A DNA stretch of 64,000 nucleotides from Patagioenas fasciata (Eukaryota > Chordata > Aves > Columbiformes > Columbidae). The stretch's first letter is position 1. Every line of letters starts with the position of its first letter. Positions 11,256 to 24,149 of the stretch are shown piece after piece. Under the pieces are notes generated by a model. That model ran no database searches, was not told where the DNA came from, and worked only from the letters and a program-made list of their open reading frames with translations. A program made the position numbers and the translations under genes. The stretch covers positions 106,346,398 through 106,410,397 of the forward strand of contig NC_092521.1 of NCBI RefSeq assembly GCF_037038585.1. Direction: 5' to 3'.

Positions 11256-14200
11256 TATATTTCCAGAGAATTATCTCAGTCAGGTCTTCCTGGTGGAGGT
11301 ACAGTCCATACTGACAAAAGAATACTTTGGCTAGCAATCACTTAAGACAGCATCCTAAAGAGAACAAGTCACACTTGCAGAATATACTTACTTTTAGCTG
11401 GTTATACCTTTAGGTAGGAATGTGGTGGGGGGAATCACATCTATGACAGATGGTGTCAAAATTTAAAGGTATAGATAATGTAGTTAAAACTTTAATGTTA
11501 AAATCTTAAAATTCTGTAGAGATGTACAGTGTTCTTGTAAAGAGCACTTGCCACTATTTCAGTTCATCACTCTGCTACATACAAAACATTTATCTGGAGG
11601 GAATAAATGTCTTATGTCACTTCACTCTCACTCTAGAGATTCTGTTGCCTGTAAAAATACATTTTTCCTTTCAATATTACAGGCATATATATAAAAAATG
11701 ACTGTTACTGTAGGATTTATTACCTGATATATATGTATATAAAGTATTTATAAAGTGTGTATATATACACGTATATGTGTATACATATATATATAGACCC
11801 TGATCTATTAATCTCATTATAATTCTTATAGGATTAGAACAAGGATACCATATACCTCCTTAGCCAGAGTTGATTGTTCATCCTGTCAAAGTCAAGGAAA
11901 TAGGCAGCAGGAAGTCATATCAGAAAAAGGAGTCAGAAGTTGCTCAATTAACTGAGAAACTGCTGCAAGATGCCCCTTTGAACACAGACTTTGTGAAAAA
12001 GACCTGTCTTCACAACCAAACAAGAGAAAAATTGAACATATGTGAAATAAACTGCCCATGAGAAAGATTATGTACGAAAAGACTGGGTGGAATAAATTGT
12101 CATAACTGCATACAGCTTGTTTGGGCTTGAATGGACAGAAATGGGTGACTTCTGTCTAGTTCAGAGAATGGGAAACCTGGAAAAGTCAGGGAATAGATGC
12201 AGCCTTGATCTGAGGGCAGGGAAGAGAGGAAGAAGAGTTACAGCTGTGACTATAACATGATCCCTCTAGAGTTCAGTGCAGGGTTATGCCTATGCCAGTC
12301 CTCTGGTATTCCTGCAATATGTAGACTCCACTGCTTTTTTGCGAGGCTAAAAACGCTTTTTCAGCTCTCCTCAGTGTCATTTGACCCTTAGTCACAGCTC
12401 AAGCTCTGGACTTCTTCACAGGGCTGAAATTTGATCAAAACCGAACAGTAGAGGTGGTCTGTAAAGTATGGCTGCAGCCAGGGGGTTCGCTGCCCACATC
12501 TACCTGTGTGACCTGCTGCTTCTTCTCTCTGCTAGAATATTCTCTATTTATATCTGTTTCTAGATCGGTCCACTGCATGCCATTATTCCGTAACAACTCA
12601 AGACATACCCCTCTCTCTTTCTGTCTAGTCTGCCAGGCCAGCCCTGTGCTGTCTTTGCTGTTTCTATTTAACTTTCTCACAGCCAAAACCAAAACCCCAC
12701 TCCTCTACCAGGTGATACCGGGCTAATTTCATTGGAACATACCAGCTTCACCAAATGTATTCTTGTCCATAACTGAAAAAATCTTATCTCTGTTTTGCCT
12801 TCTCTGGCTGGGCTTTATCCACATGTATGGCTCATGTCTGACCACATTCTAGCTGCTGGAGCAAGTTAGTACACTGCTGTCTTCTTCCTTCCTAAAATAC
12901 TGGCCTGTGTACACCTTTCCCATTTTTCCTTACCGATTATGATGTGACCCTCATGCAAGACCACTGTATTATAGACTGTCCACAGATTTTATGTGGTTCA
13001 GTTGATGTAATATTAGCAGTAATGATAGCAATGTAAGAGGGTTGTCCCCCTAGCCCTAAACGCACAGGGGAACAAGTTAGAACATGCAGGAGGGTTATGC
13101 CCAGTCTTAGCAGGCCACCAGGAAATCCCCAAGCAAGCCCTGCCCCATGCAAAGAGCCTAATCCTGTGAGTCTGACCAAGAGACCCATGTATCCAAGCTA
13201 CCAGGATGACTATGGCAGTTCCTGGGGCAGCATTTGGGCTTTGCACTGTTCTGCAAGATACAAGCAATTTTAGGACAATGTGTGACACAAGCAATTCTTT
13301 TGAATTTGTACATTATAGCACCGGACTCATCTGCTTTGAAGACTGCACAAGCTGTTGAGCAAGTACTGTGCCCAATCTTGTAACTTGAATCTCAATAGAT
13401 TAAAATCACATGGGGTTTATCAGTAGTAGTCAAAATGTTAATATATTTTGTAAGCCAGGTTCTACAACCACAGGAACAATCACTGAAGATGCTTAGCCAA
13501 ACAAACAGTATTTCACAGACCATAACAAAGAATCCAATCTATCATCTCTGGTTGCTCTGCAAGAACAGAATAGAAGACAACAGAATTTATACCTACAGTT
13601 AGTTAGAGGACAAGTGGTGATCACCCAGAATTCACTGGTGCATTTAATACTTATTGGTCTTAAGGACAATTTCTCTTCCCCTATTACTGGCAAATCGTCA
13701 CAGAACCGAGTGATTTTTTTTTCCTCAATTGGTTTTAACTCCATGCTATTACCTGGCACTCTATCTACCTTAAAACCTAGAAGCCTTCTGATACTTAACC
13801 CAACAAGCATGTTGTGCACTCTCTTGGGCTAATCTGTCAGGGAACTTAGTGCCCACTGCAAAGTGAACTTCTCAGATCTCCCAAGTCTTCCGTGTATTGG
13901 CTTTCCCATCCACTCCTCTGTGACTTTGCCCACCCTTTGAAGCAGGCCAAACTCGGGTTGAAGGTCCACCCCACATTTGGCAGAGGAGGGAGGTTTCACC
14001 AACATTGCTTTGTGAAAGTGTAACAAACATCATGTAAAGAGCCTGGAGAAACAGACCTTCTCAATCTCACACCTACCCCCCCGTTGCCTACCATGCAAAA
14101 CTTCTTCACCTGTGAGCTTTGATGCAACCATGAATTCCAGGTATAACCCGCCTATTTCTCCTTTGATCACAGTCTACAGTCATTAGCTCATATTTGCTAA

Positions 14201-14977
14201 ATCTCCCATTCTTATTTTCAAGCAACCTCGTCCCTCAGTGTGCCACTGGAATGATCTGCTTACACTTACCAAATGCCTGGGCCAGCTCTATTTCTTTTTG
14301 AAGAGTATAGCTGGTTGCAATATGCTCAGAAATACTGTTGAGTGTACGTGTCCCTTTCCTCATTTTGTCCTGCTTTGCTGTCTTTTGCCATCACTGTGAG
14401 ACTGTTTCCATCCATGTCTCATTCCAGAGCCCAATTTTCTGCCCTTTTAGCAGAAAATGGATGAGCAACATTTTCTGCATTCCATGGCTCTACCTTCTCT
14501 GAGTACCTCATGACCCTGAGGCATGCTAGGGGAATCCACACCTGGGCTGCTAGGGTGAGCCTTTGTTCCCCACCACACGTGTTAGTCCCTCTGCTTTCTT
14601 CCTCCCATATCTTAGCCAAACTTGCTGCTTCCTGGCTGTCTTATGCCCCTAGACCTGTCCTTGGGAAGCCAAGCTCAACAGCACAAGGCATATGGCTCCA
14701 GACCAGTTTCTAGTGTCATTCATCTACTGTGCTAGCATCTACATATGCTACCTTTATGTCTTCAAGAATAAAGAAATGAATCTTCCCCATACCCTTCTAG
14801 GACTCTCCATGTGTTTGGCACCCTTATGACAGAATATTGCCAGCTCTATTACAATCTTCTAGGAACTCTGGAATGAAAAGCCCCAGTCATTACCTGAGTC
14901 CAGCTATGTAGAAAAAGAACTGTTAAAGCTCAAGGACAAAACTGAGTTAAGAGCATAGCTTGTTTAAATTGACCATG
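11256..14977. other. Intergenic stretch, partly GC-richer, without recognised genes
   Basis: It contains an AT-microsatellite (11,686-11,790) and, from about 12,400 to 14,800, sequence with somewhat more C and G than its surroundings. Frames at 12,435-12,726, 12,937-13,294 and 13,493-13,832 have no recognisable domains. The base composition hints at old, diverged repeats or retroviral remnants that cannot be identified by eye. Confidence 0.5.
11686..11790. repeat. TA/TG-rich imperfect microsatellite
   Basis: Several runs of TATATA and TATATG alternate with short unique bases. The alternating purine-pyrimidine pattern is a typical slippage-prone simple repeat. Confidence 0.7.
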
Positions 14978-15660
14978 AATTGTAGGATCATATTGGTTGG
15001 AAGGGACCTCAGGGAGTTGATGTCCCATTGCCTGCTCCAAACGTGTCCAGTTAGAGAAGGTTGCTCAGGACTTCATCTAGTTAAGTTTTTAAAGTCTTCA
15101 TTAAAGATTCTATAACATATCTGTGCAAACTCATCCTGCATTTCACCACCCTCATGGTAAAAGTTATTTTTTATTTTTCAAGTCATAGTTTCTCATGTTT
15201 CAATTTATGCCTATTTCCTCTCTTCCTTCTACAGCACACTCTGGCTCTGTCTTCTCTATACCCTCCCATTAGGTAGTTGTGGACAGCAGTAAGATCTCTT
15301 ATTCTCTCTTTAAGCCTGAACAAATCCAGTGCCTTCAGCCTCTCCATGCAGGTCACATACTCCTGCCTCCTGACCAGCTTGGTAGTCCTCGGTTTGATTC
15401 AGTCCAGTCAGGCCTTTCTCATACTGGAGAGGCTGCAGCTGGACCCAGTACTACAGAAGCCATCCCTCAAATGCTGAGAGCAGTGATCTGTCTCATTTCT
15501 GTCAACCTCCTCTCTTTGTGCTCACCGACACAACACAGTAGGCAGCTGACTGCCTCAGCCACAAGGGTGCACTAACACACATTCAACTTGCTGCCCACCA
15601 GGACCCCCTGCCCCAAAGGTCTTTTTACACAAAGCTGTTGTCTAGACAATGGGCTCCAGC
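14978..15660 (-). mobile_element. CR1 LINE fragment, minus orientation
   Basis: The left end has the inverted CR1 3' terminus (GGATCATATTGGTTGGAAGG, then GACCTCAGGGAG). The following bases read, on the minus strand, the CR1 tail and the last part of ORF2: AGGCTGAAGGCACTGG and CTGCAGCCTCTCCAGTAT are recognisable. It is diverged and 5'-truncated near 15,660. Confidence 0.82.
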
Positions 15661-16551
15661 CTCTACAGTTGCACTGGAGTTATTCTGTTCCATGTGCATG
15701 GCTTTATGTAGATTTAGGCTGAAGACTAAAATAATTTCTCATAGTCAGGGCTGGAAAAAATGGGAGAGCCATGGGTTAAAAAATTTCATTGATTTCATAT
15801 GGAACTTTATCAGCTATTTCTTTGTAAAACATTACTTACATTACTTAGTAAGTACTTAGACATCAGCTAGCAGGTAAGATGTAGCACTCCTTAAATGCCT
15901 AATACAGTTACCAGAAATACACCTTAAATAAAAATTCATTAATGAGTTATTTCATTGCTATTTCAGTGACATCAATGCAATACCTGTTTAATCACTCCCG
16001 ACTTCAAGATAATATAATTAGAATTGCATAAGCCTTTGAAGGTGAACTGTCTTTCCTAAGCAGTCACACAAACATATACTCAATTAGGAACTTTGACACC
16101 TATTTATTTGATGCCAACATATGGAATTTAAACACCAACCTAAATCAGTACTTACCCAGGAGTTACTGCACTGACTGAAGATTTTAATTAACGCTTCCTG
16201 AAACAGCATTGATTAATATGTATTAAGATGAATCTAACTTATTGGGTAAGCAGTAAATTCTGAAATCCCTTAAATTGCCTGTTAGAAAAAAAAGTTAAGC
16301 TCTCTACGTGCCTTGAATGGACAGAATGTACCTTCCTAACTGTATTGTTTGATAGGTAACTGTCCAACACACCTCACTACTGTTTTCACCACAGTCTTTT
16401 ATTTCCTAGAACTCAGATTTATAAAAAATGCTCTCTAGTAAAAGATGTAAGCTTACACTATGTACACAATTTTGAAAGAGACAGCCCTTTTGTTCCTACC
16501 TACTATATAGTGTTATATTAAGAGGAGTTTTTCTTTACAGTGATCATGATT

Positions 16552-16574
16552 TTTAGTTTAGTTTAGTTTAGTTT
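16552..16574. repeat. Short TTTAG tandem repeat
   Basis: About four copies of TTTAG in tandem, an ordinary minisatellite seed. Confidence 0.6.
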
Positions 16575-17603
16575 CTACTTACAAATGAAGCCCTCTAGTA
16601 CTTTGACTGGGATAAATTTCCTATACTTGAAGAGAATAAATATGGATGTAGCAAAAAGACTGGACATTGGAATAAGCACACATTAGATCCAGTAGAAAGC
16701 TAAATCATTTACTAGGTGGCAGTTCTTGGACATGATTTCACAGAAGATAAAGTTGTGAGGGGCAAGCAAAGCAGATATCCACACAACAGTCATGTTTTTC
16801 CCCTCCTTCCTCTCACTGGGAAGAGCTCCAGAGCAGGCAACAGTAGGCCATACAATGAGGTTACAGAGGATTGCCTGAAACACTAGAAAGGTGCTATGTC
16901 TTGGTCTGTGCTCTGAAAAAGAGTCTGTCAGTGGCAAAACACATTTTCTATTGTGAAAAAGACCTGTATTTTCCATAGAAGTGCAAAACTGGACACCTTG
17001 ACTTAAAAAAACAGTAGCTGATGGGGTGGCAGAACAAGACCTAAGTCTAGACTGTACCACAGCCCTACTCTAGAATATACTGCATATTCAGCAGCAGATT
17101 TCACCCACTGTACATAAAGTGTATACTCAGTGTACATAAAGGCACACTTGCCTATCCCTTGGCTGGAAGCTAAAAGGATCCACATGCTGTTACCTGCAAC
17201 AGGGTCCTGTTAACAGCAAAGGATCCACAGGATCCTTCTAGGACCTGGCTTCTCCCAGGATAGCAGCAACATTGTCTCCTTCCCTCTGCTCAAGAAGCTA
17301 CACTACTTCCTCCAGAAATCCTGACATAGCAAAGACTAAGAAACCTGGTCTAGAGCTCAGGAGCATACAAAACACAGCGTTTCTAAAGATACCTTTTCTA
17401 ATGTCTCTGCCACAATGGTCCATGGTTAAATAACAAGTATATAGAAAAAAAATTTGCTCATCAACCATCTTCAGAATCCAGGATCTTAATAAAGGATGAG
17501 AACAGCATTTGTTAAATGGCAAGGCTTCTGCTGGGAATTCAGCATCTATGAAGTCTAAAATACTCAAAAACCAACATTATTTGAACAGCAGTATCTAAGC
17601 ATT

Positions 17604-17651
17604 ATATATATATATACACACACACATATATATATATTTTTTTTTTTTTTT
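17604..17651. repeat. TA/CA dinucleotide and poly-T tract
   Basis: Runs of TA, then CA, then TA, then about 14 T. This is a compound simple repeat. Confidence 0.75.
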
Positions 17652-17687
17652 AAACCTAGTAGGGGACTGTTGTGACCACGTCATAAC

Positions 17688-18400
17688 TCAAATTACTACT
17701 TCCAAACATGGACGAGGTAAGTGAACAGAAAGCAAAATTGATTTGTCTTTTCTGCTGCCATTTGCACACACTGGTAACGATGACATGTTTGGTCACCTTC
17801 TAGTCAATGACAGTCTTGAATTGCAAGATTTTTTTTTTTCAGGTGGAGATTTCCAATTAAGATCTGTTTTGCAATATTTATGCATCTGCAACATGCCATC
17901 TTCATCCTCCAAAATATCCTGAAAAAAAAAGTCCGAACTTACTGGCAGTTGAGGTAGTATGACAAAAGGTTTTCAGCTGTCTTTGAAGAACTCTTCAATC
18001 TCAGATAATTTCTTGAATTTCTTTAAGTCATCCTGCACTCCACCTGAAATTTTAGGGCAGTTAGGTAACTTTTTGCTGCTGTTCTTCATTTCTGTGGCTT
18101 TTGCCATTGGAGATGCATCACTTGGTATTACAAAAGTTTCGGGAGGAAGCAGTTTAAATTGTTTCCAACTTCTGATTTTCAGACTGTTTGCTTTTTGAGT
18201 CTCCCTGCCATCTACCAAACTGTCTTGGCAAAGTTTCACCCATCTCCCCCGATCTGTAATCCTATATTTGTTAAATCTAATGCCAGTAGGACTTTTAAGT
18301 GACATTAGTCCTCAGTTCCTCCAGCCCCCTGGCTCCATACCACTCCTCTTTACAGTCATCATTGCAACTGAACAGTGGGCAAACAACAATGAAGGGACAA
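17688..18400 (-). pseudogene. Unidentified coding-like frame with internal stops
   Basis: An ATG at 18,305 opens 110 codons ending in TGA at 17,973-17,975. The same frame then runs 59 codons to TGA at 17,793-17,795 and 34 more to TGA at 17,688-17,690. The protein is rich in Lys and Ser, with segments such as RFNKYRITDRGRWVKL, LKKFKKLSEIEEFF and, after the first stop, DILEDEDGMLQMHKY, which read like natural soluble protein. Upstream another frame (to about 18,400) also looks coding, suggesting a frameshift. I do not recognise the family. It could be a decayed gene, a retrocopy, or a 3' exon truly ending at 17,973. A T9 tract (17,921-17,929 area) and a T11 tract lie inside the extended frame. 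It lies between the left gene and NFX1, on NFX1's strand. Confidence 0.4.
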
Positions 18401-20277
18401 TGAGTCAAAATAATACATTTTATTGCCAAGTAGCATTTAAGCTGACATAGTAAAGGGTTTTTCAGATAATGTACATTTCTATTCAGATAGTCATCTGTCC
18501 TGTACTTCTGAATCCTGGTAAGGTAGCAGATAATCCTTCATCTCAATTTCCTGGGGAGTGCCTCTTTACTTGCTTCATTCTCCTTAGAGCATTCATTTAA
18601 AAATCACTTCAAATCCAGGAAATCACTCCCCATATTTCGAAATTCGACAAAAAAGACTCCCCAGGCTTCCATTTAAATCTTTATTGTTTCTCTGTGGTAT
18701 CTTTTAACTTTGGAATGCCAAGACAAAGCTTGCAAACAGTTCCAAAGCACTGAAGTTCCAACTTGGATTTATTTAATGTTTCTAAAGAAAGTAGTTTTAT
18801 ACCAGTAACTTGAAAAAATATAAGACTTTCAACAAATAATTTAAGTGTTTTAAAACAATTTTACTTTGCTCAATTCATTATGCAGCAGATACTGTACAGA
18901 ACTGCCACAGAAACACTGGTATTGAAGTCTACTCAGGCGTCTTACACAATTTTAGGTTAAACCAAAGCACTGAATATTCAGAGCACTTTAAACATGTTAA
19001 ACAATATAGACAGGTAATAGCACAGCCCAAATGCCAAAGTACTGCCTATCTTATACACAATTTTAAAAGCACTTCATGAAGTTGCATGAATTTCAACAGA
19101 CGTCACAATTAATTGCAAAAGATGCTTATTGCACAGTCCTTTTTTCAAATAAATTTACAAGAAACAATAGTATTTTTAGGGATGTAGAAAATGAGTAGCA
19201 TATCAAAGCTTACGTCTTGGTTCCAGTGATGCCAATAGGATTTTTGCCACTGACTTCACTGATGCAAAGATTTCTTTTATCCACTCATTTTTCTATTAGA
19301 TAAATGATAAAGGCCAGCTCAGATTTACAAAATAGCTATTTGAAAAATATTTCCATGAGCCGCATGTGCAATATGAAGACGAGTTATCACAGATATCAAA
19401 ACTACAGCCTTTAGTGCTATTCCATATGAAAGTTACAGATAAATTGCAGCAAAAGCAAACCAGAACAGAGAGCACCACTGTTAAACTTTGCTGAGTTCCT
19501 TCTTAAGGCTATGTAACTGTGTTCTGGGAGGAAAGACATCAATATTTTTGGTATAACTTTCCCGGGTAAATGTATGGTATCATGTTCTTAACCAACCTAG
19601 TAAAAATGCTTTTCAAAATAATGTTTCTGTACATGTGACTTGCTTCATAACTACAGATATGCTCCAAAAGCCATAATTTAGAGATACGTAACACACAGTT
19701 CTAGAAGAATATTTTAACATTCATGTAGTTAAGAGATTTAGTGATGAGAGTTATGAATTCTCAGTATGAACAGATTCAGTAATAAATTTAGTCTCATCTT
19801 GAGAAGCTGAAGATTACCTTGGTTTTCTTATAAAAAGCAGTGGCAAACTGGTACTTGACTGCTGAAGTGCATCTCACCAAGGTTAACATTGTTATGTTAA
19901 AGCCATAATCTGATAAAGATTCCAAAGAGCAGAACTAGATACAATGCTATTAAAACCTTTTAAGTTTTAAATTTCAAATCAGAGGTGCAAATGTAAAGTT
20001 TTAGCTATATTCATGTGAAACTGTGTGAAAAGATGATAGGCTCCAGCTTTATTCTGTTTATTATCAACTAAATCACTTTGGTTTTCTGTAATGTTAGATC
20101 TACCTGTGGTATACCAACTGCGTGTGCTCCAGTGTACATGCATCTAAATTTCTATTCTCAGCTCACCAGACATGTGTGCCAGCTCCTGTACAGAACCTAC
20201 CTCTGCATTATAACTATGTACATTCTCTATAGCAGGTGTTACATATTCTCTATAGCTTCAGAACAGTGCATAGTTGA
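18401..20277. other. AT-rich stretch, 3'-UTR-like on the minus strand
   Basis: No coding frame. The minus strand has AATAAA at 18,680-18,685 and 18,419-18,424. The composition resembles 3' UTR or downstream flank of a minus-strand gene, but transcripts would be needed to decide. Confidence 0.4.
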
Positions 20278-20284
20278 CCCTCAT

Positions 20285-20722
20285 CATAGGGAAGTTTGTA
20301 GCCTACCTGGGGCCCGAATCAGGGATATCACCAGGGCACTCCCTGACTTGGTGCACCCAACAGACTACTACCCACTGCTGATCTTCCAGACAGGTGGGGA
20401 GGAGGCTGCATCCCACAGTATGAAGGGAATAAAGAAAGACTTCAAGGCTCTGGGACAGATGGTGAAAGAGTCTGGAGCTCAAGTGATTTTCTCGTCACTC
20501 CTTCCATTTTTGGGTGACAACGTGGGATGGAATAGAAGAATTAAATCCATAAACGATTGGCTTCGAGACTGGTGCTACAGGCAGGGCTTCAGATTCTTTG
20601 ATAATGGCTGGATTTATAGGACACCAGTCCAGACAGTGATGCATGGGAATGGTTTATCCTGCAGGGGCAAAAGGATGCTGGGTCAGGAATTAGCAGGGCT
20701 CATTTGGAGAGCTTTAAACTAG
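20285..20722 (+). pseudogene. CR1 ORF1 C-terminal esterase-like remnant
   Basis: The frame carries the C-terminal part of CR1 ORF1 and ends at a stop just before ORF2 starts. The upstream 70 codons of the open frame (from 20,078) are unrelated flanking sequence, so the ATG at 20,078 is not the true start. The PHD-like N-terminal part of ORF1 is absent. Confidence 0.85.
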
Positions 20723-20779
20723 ACTTGAAGGGGGATGGGGTTCTAGGTGGGCTTGCATCAGTGGGGCAGCATTCTAGAA

Positions 20780-23608
20780 TTGATGGGGACTGGGAGGCCC
20801 CCCATCCCCCTAGGGTGGAATCAGTATGCTCAGCTCGCTCCCTGAAATGCCTGTACACCAATGCACGCAGCATGGGGAACAAGCAGGAGGAGCTAGAAAC
20901 CTGTGTTCGGGCAGGAGATTATGATCTGGTGGCAATTACGGAGACATGGTGGGACAGCTCACAAGACTGGAACATGGTCATGGATGGCTATGTCCTCTTC
21001 AGGAAAAACAGGACAGCCAAGCAAGGTGGGGAGTTGCTCTTTACGTGAGAGAGCAACTACAATGTATTGAGTACTGTCTGGGCACAGATGAGGAGCAAGT
21101 TGAGAGTGTATGGGTGAGAATTAAGGGGCAGGCTGGCAGGGGAGACACTGTTGTGGGTGTCTATTACAGACCACCAGATCAAGGTCAGGAAGCTGATGAG
21201 GCCTTCTACAGGCAGCTGAGAGCAGCCTCACAATCACAGGCCCTGGTTGTCATGGGGGATTTTAACTTCCCTGATGTCTGCTGGAAGGACTACTCAGCCA
21301 GCCAGCCAGCCAGCCAGAGTCCAGGAGGTTCCTCCAATGCACTGAAGATAACTTTCTTATGCAAATGGTGGAGGAGCCAACCAGCAGAGGTGCACTGTTG
21401 GACCTCATCCTCACTAACAAGGAGGTCCTGGTTGAAGCGATAAAGGTTGAGGGCTGCCTTGGTTGCAGCGACCATGAGATGGTGGAGTTCAGGATCTTGT
21501 GCAGCAGGAACAGAGTAGCAAGCAGAATTGGAACCCTGGACTTCAGCAGGGCAAACTTTGGCCTTTTCAAGCAATTGCTAGAGAAAAGCCCATGGGCAAG
21601 GCTGCTTGAAGGTAAAGGGGCCTGAGATAGTTGGTTAATATTCAGGGATTTCTTCTACCAAGCTCAAGATCAGAGCATCCCGACACGTAGGAAGTCAAGG
21701 AAGGGAGCCAGGAGACCTGTGTGGCTAAACAGGGAACTGCTGGGTAAGCTCAGGTGGAAGAGGAGAGTTTACAGATCATGGAAGGAGGGGCTGGCCACTT
21801 CAGAAGAATATAAGGCTGTTGTCAGGGGATGTAGGGAGGCAACTAGGAAAGCTAAGGCCTCCTTAGAATTAAAGCTGGCACAAGGGGTCAAGGACAACAG
21901 AGCTTTTTCAAATACGTGGCAGATAAAACTAACATCAGAGGCAATGCAGGCCCACTGATGAATGAGGTGGGTGCCCTGGTGACAGAAGATACAGAGAAGG
22001 CAAAGTTACTGAATGCCTTCTTTGTTTCTGTCTACTCTGCCGGAGTCTGTCCTGAGGAGCCCTGTACCCCTGAGGCCCCAGAGGAAGTCAGGACGGTGCA
22101 AGAATTTGCCTTGGTTGATGAGGACTGGGTTAAGGAACAATTAGGCAATCTGGACATCCACAAATCCATGGGCCCAGATGGGGTGCACCCACAGGTGCTG
22201 AGGGAGCTGGCTGAGGTCATTGCTGGACCACTCTCCATCATCTTTGCCAAGTCTTGGGAGATGGGAGAGGTGCCTGAGGACTGGAGGAAAGCAAATGTCA
22301 CTCCAGTCTTCAAAAAGGGCAAGAGGGAAGACCTGGATAATTATGGACCAGTCACCCTCACCTCCATCCCTGAGAAAGTAATGGAACGACTTATCCTTGG
22401 TGCCATCTCAAGGCATATCTAGAATAAGAGGGTCATTAGGGGCAGTCAACATAGCTTCACCAAGGGGAAGTTGTGCTTGACCAACGTCATAGCCTTTTAT
22501 GAAGATATAACGAGGTGGATAGATGATGGCAAGGCTGTGGATGTTGTCTACCTTGACTTCAGTAAAGCATTTGACAGAGTCTCCCACAACATCCTCACAG
22601 CTAAACTGAGGAAGTATGGTCTGGACGATCGGGTAGTGAGGTGGACTGCAAACTGTCTGAAGGAAAGAAGCCAGAGAGTCGTGGTCAATGGGGCAGAGTC
22701 CGGTTGGAGGCCTGTATCTAGTGGAGTGCCTCAAGGGTCAGTGCTGGGGCCTGTACTGTTCAACATATTCATCAATGACTTGGATGAGGGACTAGAGGGT
22801 ACTATCAGCAAGTTTGCTGATGACACCAAGCTGGGAGGAGTGGCTGACACGCCAGAAGGCTGTGCTGCCATCCAGCGTGACCTGGACAGGCTAGAGAGCT
22901 GGGTGGGGAAAAATTTAATGAAATATAACAAGGGCAAATTGCATCTGGGCAGGAACAACCCCAGGTTCCAGTATAAATTGGGGAATGATCCATTGGAGAG
23001 CAGTGTAGGGAAGAGGGACCAGGGGATCCTGGTGGACAGCAGGATGACCATGAGCCAGCACTATGCCCTTGTGGCCAAGAGGGCCAATGGCATCCTGGGG
23101 TGTATTAGAAGGGAGGGTGGTCAGTAGGTCGAGAGAGGTTCTCCTTCCTCTCTACTCTGTCCTGGTGAGACCACACCTGGAATACTGTGTCCAGTTCTGG
23201 GCTCCTCAGTTCAAGAAGGACAGGGAACTGCTGGAGAGAGTCCAGTGTAGGGCAACCAAGATGATCAAGGGAGTGGAGCATCTCCCTTATGAGGAAAGAC
23301 TGAGGGAGCTGGGTCTATTTAGTTTGGAGAGGAGGAGACTGAGGGGTGACCTTATTATTGTTTACAAATATACAAAGGGTGAGTGTCACGAGGAGGGAGC
23401 CAGGCTCTTCTCGGTGACAAACAGTGGTAGGACAAGGAGTAATGGGTTTAAGCTGGAACATAAGAGGTTCCACTTAAACTTGAGAAGAAACTTCTTCTCA
23501 GTGAGGGTAACAGAGCACTGGAACAGGCTGCCCAGGGAGGTTGTGGAGTCTCCTACTCTGGAGACATTCAAAACCCGCCTGGACACGTTCCTGTGTAGCC
23601 TCATCTAG
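20780..23608 (+). pseudogene. CR1 ORF2 (endonuclease plus reverse transcriptase), frame-broken
   Basis: In CR1, ORF2 nicks target DNA with an APE-type endonuclease and primes reverse transcription from the nick. Endonuclease and RT motifs are present in order, but at least five frameshifts and one stop prevent a full product. The (CAGC)n run at 21,296-21,315 sits in the endonuclease part and is a likely source of one shift. Confidence 0.88.
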
Positions 23609-24149
23609 GTGTTCCTGCTCTGGCAGGGGGATTGGACTAGATGATCTTTCGAGGTCCCCTTCCAATCCCTAGCATTCTATGATTCTATATTAAAATAGCT
23701 CTGAGTTTCAAAACCAGAATTAGATTTTGTCTGGCCACACTGAGCTGGCACTTGTCTGCAAGCACTGGAACCGATACACTCCTCTCAATGAAGAGATTGA
23801 AGAAATACATTTCTAGAAAGATGCTCAGCAACTTATTTTTCAGCTGAACTTAGCAAAGCAATACACCTTGTAGAATCAAACATTAATTTGCTTAAGAAAT
23901 TAGGGCAATACAAGCCATGTAAATTTATTTTTAATTTCTGTTCACAAAATGTTAGACAAAAAAGGTAAAACCAACTTAAACCACTACATGCAAAGTAAAA
24001 GCCTGAACACTCTTGAGGGTTGAGAATCCTTCTGGTAACTATTTTAGCTGAAGCATATGCATTTCAAATGTTTAGAAACATGTAAGACTGCTTAATATTT
24101 TATGTGAAATAATAAGCTCCTACAAAAATAAGCAATAACAGCATGCATT

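Larger units (their letters stand above)
15661..17677. other. Intergenic stretch
   Basis: No gene recognised. It contains a short (TTTAG)n run at about 16,552-16,574 and, at its right end, a TA/CA/T tract at 17,604-17,651. The minus frame at 16,683-17,060 (125 codons) has no recognisable domain. Confidence 0.55.
20278..23690 (+). mobile_element. Long CR1 LINE with ORF1 esterase region, endonuclease and reverse transcriptase
   Basis: This is the most complete CR1 here, about 3.4 kb. The first part (20,285-20,722) encodes the end of ORF1, the esterase-like domain known from CR1: CSLPGARIRDIT, DYYPLLIFQTGGEEAA and RGKRMLGQELAGLI. ORF2 then begins near 20,780 with the endonuclease (LYTNARSMGNKQEELE, ITETWWD, VVMGDFNFPDVCW). 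It passes through a linker and reaches the reverse transcriptase at 22,471-23,127 ([38 protein letters not shown], so the catalytic Asp pair is kept). ORF2 is broken by shifts near 21,000, 21,400, 21,700, 21,940 and 23,100 and by a stop at 22,420. The 3' end is the usual CATTCTATGATTCTAT. It is 5'-truncated within ORF1. Confidence 0.95.

Noticed and set aside
20078-20284. N-terminal 69 codons of the 214-codon frame as part of CR1 ORF1
   Set aside because: Similarity to CR1 ORF1 begins only near 20,285; the earlier codons are flanking AT-rich DNA.
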